From: an uncultured Bacteroidia bacterium
Lineage (GTDB): Bacteria > Bacteroidota > Bacteroidia > Bacteroidales > ML635J-15
Direction: 5' to 3'
DNA length: 41,002 bases
Assembly (NCBI GenBank): GCA_902791865.1
Contig: CADAXK010000025.1
Location: forward strand, 1-41,002
In this document: one piece after another, positions 26,596 to 35,100 of the stretch
Layout of the letters: every line of letters begins with the position of its first letter
Position numbering within the stretch: position 1 is the first letter of the stretch
Translations under genes and position numbers: made by a program
Notes under the pieces: model-generated
The model's input: the letters and a program-made list of their open reading frames with translations, nothing else
The model's database searches: none
What the model was told of the DNA's origin: nothing

Positions 26596-26970
26596 GTGCC
26601 CTGACGGGCAGAAATTTTAGTGCCCTTCGGGCAGAAATTGAACAAATATGGTTAATGAAATTTGTATAATTTGTGTCAATTTGTAAAATTTCTCGCGCAG
26701 CGACTTCTTCTATTTTCGCGCAGCGGCTCTTATCCCTCTCGTTCCCTTGTACAGACGCAAAATTTTGCGTTTCAAATTTTGCGTCTCAATCGATGCAAAT
26801 CATTGCAATCGGCGCAACGCATTGCGAATTGGCGCAACGCATTGTGCCGCTACAATAATCGAATCATCAAATTATCAAATAATCGAATCATCAAATCATC
26901 AAATTATCAAATTCGGGAACGTTAAACACAGAAACCTTGAACGTTAAACCAGAAACGTGAACGGCGAAGC
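26596..26970 (+). repeat. Composite intergenic repeat, copy 5 (longest)
   Basis: In order: GCCC-TGAC-GGGC and GCCC-TTC-GGGC hairpins (26600-26634); tctcgcgcagcgac units (26692-26729); the palindrome with one mismatch (26753-26772) and the half-copy AAATTTTGCGTCT; gcaatcggcgcaac iterations to about 26850; short ATCAAAT/ATCGAATC tandem repeats (26857-26912); cgttaaac/agaaac stretches; and GAACGGCGAAGCCCT (26958-26972). The 594 bp from 26456 to 27049 hold only this repeat, the hairpins and the terminator. Short reading frames inside it are not supported. Confidence 0.8.
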
Positions 26971-27049
26971 CCTTGTTAGTATCTATTGATAAAAAAAGTC
27001 ACGAGTTCCGATTATTTTGACCATATTTGCAACGCTAATTGAAAATGCG

Positions 27050-28429
27050 ATGAAAAAGATTTTTATTGTAGTCATCATATTGTTGGCAGCTATAACATTT
27101 GCTGGTGCGCAGAAATATGTCTTTCTGTTCATCGGCGATGGAATGGGGCAAGCCGACATTGACCTATACGAAGCTTTTCTTGCCGAAAAAGATGGCAAGG
27201 ATGGATTCGTGCAGTCAAACATAAGTAAAATTCCATTGTTGTCGATGTGTAGCACGGAGTGCAAGAACCGCCGTATCACCGATTCAGGTGCTGCAGGTTC
27301 CGCTATCGCTTGCGGACAGAAGTTTAATGTTGGTGAAATTTCATATTCCGAAGAGGGAAGTCAACCTAAGTCAATAGCAAAGTTCGCAAAGGAGAAAGGA
27401 ATGAAGGTCGGAATCATCAGTACGGCACCAATGAATCATGCTACTCCTGCCGCATTCTATGCAAATCAGCCCACACGCAAGAACTACTACCAGATTGGAC
27501 TTCAACTTCCAGAAAGCAACTTCGATTTCTTCGGAGGTGGTGGTCTATTGAAGCAGACCGGTAACAAAAAGGAGGAAAAGGACCTCATGACGATATATCA
27601 GGAGGCTGGATATCTGACATTCACTTCTACAAAGGCAATATCTTCGCTAAAGAGTCATAATACAAAAGTGATTTTCACAAACGAAACCATTGAACGCGAT
27701 GCTAGCATGCCATATAAGATTGACAGGGAGGATTCTCCTAATAGTTCGTTGGCGGAAATCGTAGCGACAGCGATTGCGCATCTTGACAATCCAAAGGGCT
27801 TCTTTATGATGGTGGAAGGCGGAAAAATCGACTATGCAGCCCACGACAACGATGCCGCAACTATGCTCGGTGAGATGGAGGACTTTGATGAAGCTGTGGC
27901 CGAAGCATATAAATTTTATCTTCAGCACAGGGACGAGACTTTGATAATTATCACTGCCGACCATGAAACTGGCGGTGTTTCGCTTGGTATTGCAGATAAT
28001 GGTTATGAATCTGATTTCGGTATTTTGGCTAAGCAGAAAATGTCGATGACTAAGTTTGCATCGATAATCAAGAAACAGACAAAGAACGAGGAAAATGTTT
28101 CGTTGAAGGATTACTCCGATATGGCTTCGAAATATTTCATGGGAGTTGATATGGACTTCTCTTCCGACGAGATGGCAATATTAAATGAAGCATTTGCAGA
28201 TATTAATGTCAAGAATAATAGGGCAAAGAGTGAGATAAAATCAAAATACAATGGCATTAATCCAATGGCGTATGCCTACTGCCAGATAATGAACAGGAAG
28301 GCTTCTGTCGGATTTTCAACAAATGCTCATACCTGCGCGAAGGTGCCTGTATATGCAGTTGGAACAACTACGCCAATTCTCGACAATACGGAGATTTTCG
28401 GTGTGATAAAGTCATTCATTGAAAAATAA
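27050..28429 (+). CDS. Exported alkaline phosphatase (PhoA superfamily)
   Basis: A 459-residue phosphomonoesterase with a signal peptide (MKKIFIVVIILLAAITFAGA). The metal site and nucleophile of the family are visible: IGDGMG (D30), TDSGAAGSA (S79 as nucleophile), NHATPA (H130), VEGGKIDYAAHDND (E256, D261, H265), TADHETGG (D304, H305) and a C-terminal AHT (H427). The length is normal. It should release phosphate from organic esters in the periplasm. ATG 27050 is chosen because it starts the signal peptide directly; an upstream in-frame TTG-type start at 27017 would only add 11 residues in front. No convincing promoter was found in the preceding repeat. The aminotransferase follows after 29 bp and may be cotranscribed. 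Confidence 0.9.
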   Translation: MKKIFIVVIILLAAITFAGAQKYVFLFIGDGMGQADIDLYEAFLAEKDGKDGFVQSNISKIPLLSMCSTECKNRRITDSGAAGSAIACGQKFNVGEISYSEEGSQPKSIAKFAKEKGMKVGIISTAPMNHATPAAFYANQPTRKNYYQIGLQLPESNFDFFGGGGLLKQTGNKKEEKDLMTIYQEAGYLTFTSTKAISSLKSHNTKVIFTNETIERDASMPYKIDREDSPNSSLAEIVATAIAHLDNPKGFFMMVEGGKIDYAAHDNDAATMLGEMEDFDEAVAEAYKFYLQHRDETLIIITADHETGGVSLGIADNGYESDFGILAKQKMSMTKFASIIKKQTKNEENVSLKDYSDMASKYFMGVDMDFSSDEMAILNEAFADINVKNNRAKSEIKSKYNGINPMAYAYCQIMNRKASVGFSTNAHTCAKVPVYAVGTTTPILDNTEIFGVIKSFIEK

Positions 28430-28458
28430 TAATGTAACAACAAATAAAAATTTTCGAT

Positions 28459-29484
28459 ATGCAGAATTTAGAATGGTCAAAGCTCCCGTTCGGATATGTA
28501 AAGACGAACTACAATGTGCGTTGCGTTTGGAAAAACGGCAAGTGGGGAGAAATCGAGGTCAGTGATTCAGAATACATTAACATTCACATTGCATCTACCG
28601 CATTGCACTACGGTCAGGAAGCTTTCGAGGGCATGAAGGCTTACCGTGGCAAGGACGGCAAGGTGAGGTTGTTCCGCTGGGAAGAAAACTGCAAGCGACT
28701 GAAAGACTCGGCTGCTGGCATCTATATGGCTCAGGTTGACGACAAGTTGTTCTTCGACATGGTAAAGAAGGTCGTAGAACTCAATGCCGACTTCATCCCA
28801 CCATACGGAACAGGTGCATCGTTGTATATCCGTCCGTTGCTCTACGGTTCGGGTGCAAAGGTTGGTGTACATCCTGCCGACGAATACACATTCCTCATCT
28901 TTGTAACGCCAGTTGGTCCTTATTTCAAGGAAGGTTTCAATCCTGTTAAGATTGCTATCATCAGGGATTCTGACCGTGCAGCTCCACTAGGAACCGGTAC
29001 AATGAAGGTCGGCGGAAACTACGCAGCAAGCTTCCGTGGTCTCGAAAAGGCTCACGAAGCTGGTTATGGTTCTCCGATGTATTTGGATTGCCGAGAAAAG
29101 AAGTATATAGATGAAATTGGTGCTGCTAACTTCTTTGCAATTAAGGATAACACCTATATTACACCAAAATCGACATCGATACTTCCCTCAATAACAAATA
29201 AGAGCCTTGAGGAAGTTGCAAAATACATAGGTTTGAAAGTGGAAAGACGTCCTGTTGATGTTGCCGAGCTCCCAACTTTCGAGGAAGCTGGCGCTTGCGG
29301 GACGGCTGCTGTTATTTCTCCAATCGGTGAGATTGTTGATATTGATGAAAACAAGCACTATGTATATTGCCCTGATGGAAAGCCTGGCAAGTGGTCGACT
29401 AAGATGTACGAAACACTTGTTGGTATCCAGTACGGTGATATTCCTGATCCGTTCGGATGGATTACCATTCTTGAAAACATTTAG
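28459..29484 (+). CDS. ilvE: Branched-chain amino acid aminotransferase
   Basis: A 341-residue cytoplasmic class IV (fold type IV) PLP-dependent aminotransferase. It interconverts leucine, isoleucine or valine and their 2-oxo acids, with 2-oxoglutarate/glutamate as the other pair. Visible signatures: ALHYGQEAFEGMKAYR near the N-terminus, SLYIRPLLYG, GTGTMKVGGNYAAS with the likely PLP lysine K183, YIDEIGAANFF, and EEAGACGTAAVISP near the C-terminus. The length and motifs are those of the IlvE type common in Bacteroidota. It ends 22 bp before a strong bidirectional-looking terminator. The gene appears intact. Confidence 0.93.
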   Translation: MQNLEWSKLPFGYVKTNYNVRCVWKNGKWGEIEVSDSEYINIHIASTALHYGQEAFEGMKAYRGKDGKVRLFRWEENCKRLKDSAAGIYMAQVDDKLFFDMVKKVVELNADFIPPYGTGASLYIRPLLYGSGAKVGVHPADEYTFLIFVTPVGPYFKEGFNPVKIAIIRDSDRAAPLGTGTMKVGGNYAASFRGLEKAHEAGYGSPMYLDCREKKYIDEIGAANFFAIKDNTYITPKSTSILPSITNKSLEEVAKYIGLKVERRPVDVAELPTFEEAGACGTAAVISPIGEIVDIDENKHYVYCPDGKPGKWSTKMYETLVGIQYGDIPDPFGWITILENI

Positions 29485-29506
29485 TACTAGGCGAAGGATA
29501 AAAATG

Positions 29507-29539
29507 AATAAGGCATCGGATTCGGTGCCTTATTTTTTT
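29507..29539. terminator. Terminator between convergent genes
   Basis: A perfect 9-bp stem AATAAGGCA/TGCCTTATT (29507-29515, 29526-29534) followed by T-rich sequence, and A-rich on the other side. It lies between the aminotransferase and the convergent DUF4130 gene, so it may serve both. Confidence 0.8.
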
Positions 29540-29542
29540 ATT

Positions 29543-30307
29543 CTAGTTTTTCTCCGTCAAATATTTCCAGAACCTTCTTGGCATATCCTGTACTTGTTTC
29601 TTTGGATTCTTTCGTTCTTTGATTGCAATTGCCTTGAAGTAAGTCTTCCACAAGTCTTGGAACATTTTCTCGTCATCGGCCATAATGGATTCTTGTATTC
29701 CGTTGTGTGTTAGCATATTGTTGTCGTCAAATGTAATTCTTACGACTTCCTTCATGTCGTAGTAATAGCCGTAGTTGCGCTTGGTATCGTACACAATCCA
29801 TTTCTGCGAGGCAAATCTGTCCTTGAAATGTTCCACCGATAGAGAAATTACATTGTGAAGCGGCTCTATGGCTGCAAAATATATGTCGTCCTTGGTTTTC
29901 TGGAAGCGCACAAACTGTTTTACGCGAAGGTTTTCGTACGAAACCTGATGGTAGATTTTCGATAGTTCAAGAACATCGGGGTCACCAAAGTTTGTCTCTA
30001 TGCTTTCCTTCGATTTGAAGCATTTGTATATGTATCTGAAAATAACTTCATCGGACTTTGGGTACGAATCGGCGAGCCAGCAGCATGCTACACAATGCAG
30101 TGCTGTTGTAGAGATGCGTTTTTTCAGTCCGTTCCACACTCGTTCCGATTTTTCCGTGTCGGTTTCGATTATGCAAATCTCGTCGTAGAATAAGGGAGTT
30201 GTCTCTTCCTTGTCCAACAGCATGTCAGGGCATTTTTTCTGATTGTATGCCTCGAAAACGCAGCACAAGAGCCCGTCAAAACTTTTATCGTATCGGAATA
30301 TTATCAT
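29543..30307 (-). CDS. DUF4130/TIGR03915-type DNA metabolism protein
   Basis: A 254-residue cytoplasmic protein. The start MIIFRYDKSFDGLLCCVFEA, the VRFQKTKDDIYFAAIEPLHN segment and the C-terminal RRFWKYLTEK are typical of the family annotated as probable DNA metabolism protein (TIGR03915; DUF4130). It is nearly always encoded next to the radical-SAM protein of the TIGR03916 type, as here. The exact reaction is not known; a role in DNA repair or modification is inferred from that partner, which carries DNA-binding helix-hairpin-helix sequence. It lies downstream of the radical-SAM gene on the same strand, but a 292-bp repeat separates them. Confidence 0.85.
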   Translation of the reverse strand: MIIFRYDKSFDGLLCCVFEAYNQKKCPDMLLDKEETTPLFYDEICIIETDTEKSERVWNGLKKRISTTALHCVACCWLADSYPKSDEVIFRYIYKCFKSKESIETNFGDPDVLELSKIYHQVSYENLRVKQFVRFQKTKDDIYFAAIEPLHNVISLSVEHFKDRFASQKWIVYDTKRNYGYYYDMKEVVRITFDDNNMLTHNGIQESIMADDEKMFQDLWKTYFKAIAIKERKNPKKQVQDMPRRFWKYLTEKN

Positions 30308-30370
30308 TTTCTTTTTTTACAAATATGTAGCGTAGCGGAGTATACCTTGATTGCCGCCTTGGCTGGTGAG

Positions 30371-30545
30371 CGTTAAGAAAATCGGAGAAACGGAGCGTAA
30401 AAAGTCAGTCTGTTTGAAGCCGTAGAGAAACGAAGGCAAGTTTCTGACTTTTAGCGTAGTGCTGCCGATTTTTAGCGAAGCAGACTCAGCGGACATGGTT
30501 TTTTGTTTACTTTTTTGCCAACAAAAAAGTAAATGCCTCCGCGGC
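30371..30545. repeat. Nested inverted repeats between the two DNA-metabolism genes
   Basis: AAAATCGG (30378-30385) pairs with CCGATTTTT (30465-30473), and AAAAAGTCAG (30399-30408) pairs with CTGACTTTT (30444-30452) inside it, giving a cruciform-like nest. A perfect 12-bp hairpin TTTACTTTTTTG/CAAAAAAGTAAA (30506-30517, 30522-30533) follows. A minus-strand reading frame of 87 residues across the region is only the translation of the repeat. The hairpin could terminate transcription on either strand. Confidence 0.7.
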
Positions 30546-30599
30546 ATAAGCGGAATAATTATTGATTTGTTTTTTGTCATATAAGCCCGTTATATGTTT

Positions 30600-31859
30600 T
30601 TAATATCCAAAATCAAGCGCCAATTGTCCTTCCATCTTGTCCTTTCGCGGATTTGCCGTCAGTAATCGTTTTACCGTCTCGGGCTTCAGTTCGTTTATGG
30701 TGTGCATAGGCAATTCCTTGTTCACAATGAAGTACTGCGCCTTTTTCATCACAACGCCAATTTTCTTCAGATGATACGAATTCAGTTTCCCGTATCGGCG
30801 CGATGCGACAATCTGAGCTGCCGACCTTGTGCCTATGCCCGGAATGCGGAGAATCATTTCGTATGGCGCGGTATTCACGTCCATCGGGAAAAATTCGGGA
30901 TGCCTCAATGCCCACGAAAGTTTCGGATCGACTTCGAGGTCAAGATTCGGGAAACTGTCGTCAACAATCTCGTCAACCTTGAACTGGTAGAAACGCAGTA
31001 GCCAGTCGGCCTGGTAAAGACGGTTTTCGCGTACAAGCGGCGGCTGTTTCAGCACGGGCAGACGGTTGTCGTATTCGTTTACCGAAACATAGCCCGAATA
31101 GTACACACGGCGCATCGATGGCTGGCTGTACAATGCCGACGAAAGGTGCAGTATGTCGTTGTCGGTCTCGGGCGACACGCCTACAATCATCTGTGTGCTT
31201 TGTCCGGCAGGGACGAATCGTGGTGCATTGCGGAATTTCTGGCGGTTCTCCTTGCTTTCGAGCAGTCCCTGTCCGATGAATTTCATCGGGGTGAATATGC
31301 TCTTGAAGTCCTTTTCGGGCGCCAGAAGTTTCAGGCTTTGTTCCTTTGGAATTTCAACGTTTACGCTCATACGGTCGGCATAAAGACCAGCTTCGTTTAC
31401 AAGAAGTTGGCTCGCTCCTGGAATGCTTTTTAGGTGTATATATCCGTTGAAACCTTGTGCGCGCAAGTCCTTGGCGACTTTTACGAGGCGTTCCATTGTG
31501 TAGTCGGCATTTCGCACTACGCCCGAACTCAGGAACAGCCCCTCGATGTAGTTGCGGCGGTAGAATTCCATCGTTATTTCCACAAGTTCCGACACAGACA
31601 GAGTTGCTCGGCGGATGTCGTTGCTGTGGCGGTTGATGCAGTAGGCGCAATCAAATATGCAGTAGTTTGTCAGCATCACCTTCAGCAGCGAGATGCAGCG
31701 TCCGTCGTCGGCAAAGCTGTGGCAGATACCAACGCCACCGACTGTGTTACCCAGTCCGCCCTTCTTGTTGCTACGCACAGTGCCGCTCGACGAACACGAC
31801 ACGTCGTATTTCGCCGATTCTGCCAGAATCTTCAGTTTGTCAAGCACTTGCGAGTCCAT
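30600..31859 (-). CDS. Putative DNA modification/repair radical SAM protein
   Basis: A 419-residue radical S-adenosylmethionine enzyme of the type named putative DNA modification/repair radical SAM protein (TIGR03916). The [4Fe-4S] cluster motif CIFDCAYC gives C67, C71 and C74 (Cx3Cx2C). A conserved N-terminal segment GTVRSNKKGGLGNTVGGVG precedes it. The C-terminal region contains a helix-hairpin-helix-like IPGIGTRSAAQIV (about 350), consistent with DNA binding. The substrate is unknown. Its partner DUF4130 gene lies downstream on the same strand. A TACCTTTG -7 element (minus strand, 31882-31889) lies 22 bp before the start codon. Confidence 0.9.
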   Translation of the reverse strand: MDSQVLDKLKILAESAKYDVSCSSSGTVRSNKKGGLGNTVGGVGICHSFADDGRCISLLKVMLTNYCIFDCAYCINRHSNDIRRATLSVSELVEITMEFYRRNYIEGLFLSSGVVRNADYTMERLVKVAKDLRAQGFNGYIHLKSIPGASQLLVNEAGLYADRMSVNVEIPKEQSLKLLAPEKDFKSIFTPMKFIGQGLLESKENRQKFRNAPRFVPAGQSTQMIVGVSPETDNDILHLSSALYSQPSMRRVYYSGYVSVNEYDNRLPVLKQPPLVRENRLYQADWLLRFYQFKVDEIVDDSFPNLDLEVDPKLSWALRHPEFFPMDVNTAPYEMILRIPGIGTRSAAQIVASRRYGKLNSYHLKKIGVVMKKAQYFIVNKELPMHTINELKPETVKRLLTANPRKDKMEGQLALDFGY

Positions 31860-31881
31860 TGGTGATGATGATTTGTTTTCG

Positions 31882-31889
31882 CAAAGGTA
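31882..31889 (-). promoter_or_regulatory. -7 promoter element of the radical SAM gene
   Basis: On the minus strand it reads TACCTTTG, a perfect TAnnTTTG. No TTTG is found at the expected 19-bp distance, so only the -7 element is supported. Confidence 0.45.
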
Positions 31890-31934
31890 AGGATAATTTG
31901 TGATTCTAGATTACGATATACGATTTTATTCCTG

Positions 31935-31996
31935 TAGAGACGTTGCGTGCAACGTCTCTATTTTGCGAGCAACGTCTAATATTATGTGCAACGTCC
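31935..31996. repeat. GCAACGTC hairpin and iterations
   Basis: A perfect 12-bp stem TAGAGACGTTGC/GCAACGTCTCTA (31935-31946, 31949-31960) with a 2-base centre, followed by two further GCAACGTC copies. It lies in the 329-bp region between two divergent genes, so it is not a terminator of either. Otherwise the region holds only promoter elements. Confidence 0.75.
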
Positions 31997-32074
31997 TATA
32001 ATTCAATGGTGCAAGAAATCTATTTTTTTGTTGATAAATATATATTATTAATAGGTATTCAGAAAATATGTTGT

Positions 32075-32082
32075 TATATTTG
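32075..32082 (+). promoter_or_regulatory. -7 promoter element of the protease gene
   Basis: Perfect TATATTTG; no TTTG at the usual distance. It implies a leader of about 100 bases, very A-rich just before ATG 32189. Confidence 0.4.
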
Positions 32083-32188
32083 CGACACCTTTTTGTTAGT
32101 AGAAAAAAGCAGTTGATGCATAGTTTTAATTTGAATGCTATGTTTCTTGCAATTAATTGTCAATAAATAAAAATTAAAATAAAATAAA

Positions 32189-35100
32189 ATGAAACAACCC
32201 TACATTTTCATTATTTTGTTTGCAATCCTTGCACTGCCGTTCGTTTCGGTAGCACAGGACCGCAACAACGATGACGAAGTCATCAAGCTGGACCCGCGCA
32301 CCTCGCGCTTCAACGCCGTGGAAGGCGAAGTCCTCGTAAAGTTCCGCGACGATGCAGCCGTCCGTATGACAACAACTCGCAGCGGAGAGTATCAGACATG
32401 TGGCATACGTGCTGTAGACGATGTACTGTCTTCATTTGGTATGGAAAAGGTCGAGCAGTTGTGCCCTGCCAATACTACCCGTTCGTTGCGCCGTTCACCA
32501 AGTTATGGTGGCGGAGAAGTTGTTGAGCACGACATGACCAAACTCTACCGCATCAGGCTGAACGCCGATGACCGCCAGCGCAGCTACGAACTCATAGAGC
32601 AGCTCAAGCAGTGCGCTGACATCGAGTATGCCGAACCTAACTATATAGTGTCGGCTTTGGAAAGCGTATCTTCGCACCCAGGGTCTTCCGAAGGGTCGAA
32701 TTATCCATTGTCAACTGATGGTGGTACCCGCAGCGGTGCATATTTCAACGCAGCAGCCTACACTTCAGAGCCGATGTATTCCACACAGTGGGGCATTCCT
32801 GCGGTACGTCTTCCCGAACTGTGGGCAGCAGACACTTCGAGCAATACTGCACGCAAAGTAATCGCCATAATCGATACAGGTGTCGATACCGACCACCCCG
32901 ACCTTGCCGATAACATCTGGACCAATCCCAACGAGAGCCAGACCGCCAATGGCTACGACAACGACAACAACGGCTTCGTCGATGACCTCCACGGTTGGGA
33001 CTTCGTGAACCAGACAGGCATCATGCACGACTTCAACAGTCACGGAACGCATTGTGCTGGTATCGCAGCCGCAGTAGGTACCAACGGCATAGGTATGACT
33101 GGAGCCAATCCGCAGGCACTCATTATGCCGCTCTCCGCATTGCAGAGCAATGGAACAGGTGACATAGCCACCATTATTCGTGCCATAAACTACGCTGCCC
33201 GCAACGGCGCCGACGTTCTCAGCATGAGCTTCGGTACATACGCATATTCCATTGCACTGGAGCAGGCACTTGCACAGGCCTACCAGAGTGCAGTTCTTGT
33301 TGCAGCGGCAGGTAACGATGGAGCAGAGATAGATGGGAGATGTAATCCTTTTACTCCAGGACCGATGTTCCCGGCAGCATTTACCTTTGTGCTTGGAGTA
33401 CAGGCAACAATGTTAGGTGGAGACTTGGCTGGCTTTAGTAACTATGACTGCGATGGACCAACCTTCTCGCAGTTCAATGAGGAGCAGCTTTACAACTACG
33501 AACTCAGCGCTCCTGGAAAAGATATCTATTCGACAGTTCCGAACGGTGGCTATCGCAACTACAATGGAACCTCTATGGCATGCCCATTGGTAGCAGGTGG
33601 CATATCAGCATTGCTGCATGCTAAACCTTATCCTACACAGGAGATGCTTTGGGGTGATTTGATAAACACTACTGAAGAATTTCATAATGTTGATTTCAAG
33701 GCCGTATATGATGCAGGACCAGCACCGGCAGTATTGCAGTTCGTAGCCTACGAGGTCTGCGACTCCACGCTTGGCGACGGCGACAACCGTCCCGACGCAG
33801 GCGAAACATTGGACATTTACCCAACAATCCGCACAGTATGGGGCGCAACCGACAGCATTAGGCTATGGATTGATTTTGATGAATTTGAGGATAATACTAC
33901 AATTGATTTCTTACAAAACAATGTTGACTTTGGTCGTTCTCTTTCTGCTTACGCCAAGGGAAAATCTGTAAATCCCATCCGTATGCGTATTGCCGACAAT
34001 GTAGTTGACGGCAGATTTATAAAGCTTGTTCTCCATGCCTCCTGCCCCAATGCCGAAGAGGATTTGGTGTTCCCATTTACAATACAGGTGGAAAATGGTG
34101 TGGAATTGGGAGGTATGATAACGGAAGATATGACTCTTTATCCTAATGTACATTATATTGTTACTAGTTTATTGGCTGTTCCAAATCATCTTACTTTGAC
34201 AATATTGCCAGGTACTGTTATAAAATTTAAAGATGATACAGGTATTGCCTGTTTAGGTCATATAAATGCTGTTGGAACACCAGATAGTTTGATTGTTTTT
34301 ACAAAAGCAGATTTAGAACAAGGAACGCTTCAAGATCTTGAATTTTCTGAGATAGATACATTAAAGTATATAAAATTCAAAGACTTTAATTTTCGGCTCG
34401 AAAGATATGGTTTTTCTGGTACAAATTATGAAAATTGTGAATTCTTAAATTCAAGAAGTATGTATCCAATAAATTCTGGGTACTATCGGAAGTGTAATAT
34501 ATATAACTTAATTGGTTATGTTGGGCTTCACGCTGGTGGTATATTGGAAGATTGTAATATAATAAGCAATGTAAGTGATCGCTCTGATTATTTGCCAATG
34601 TTGGTATATATTAATAATTCTAATTCTTTTAATAATATATTTAATGGATATTCTTTGAGTGGTTATTGTAATATAGGTGTTAATATATTTGTTTCGGAGC
34701 ATCCTTCATATTTTGGATCCGCTTCAACAGATATTCTTCGAAAAACAATAGTTGATATTTATAATCCATATGTTCAACAAAGTTATACAATGGTTGATTT
34801 GGATTATGTTTTACATAGTCCTTCTGCAGAAGCTCATGGCATAGTCTGGAAAGTGGAAGTAAATGGTCACGATGCACAGGATGAGTTCGATAGCATTGCT
34901 CCGCTTGGAATTGGAACTCATGAGTTTAAGGTTTATTTCAACCGCGCTATGGATGTAAGCGTCGATCCAATGATTGCAATGGGCGTACGCCCTCCTTACA
35001 CCCAGAATCCGATAACACAGAAAGGTCAGTGGAGTGCAGACAGTACAATCTATACCGTAAATCTCACGCTAAGCAATAAGTTTACCGATGGACTAAACCG

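Noticed and set aside
26662..26947. Three overlapping frames in repeat copy 5
   Set aside because: Overlapping frames across low-complexity repeat DNA; their translations reflect the palindrome and the ATCAAAT repeats.
30317..30580. Minus-strand frame of 87 codons between the two DNA-metabolism genes
   Set aside because: It lies wholly within nested inverted repeats and has no recognisable domain.
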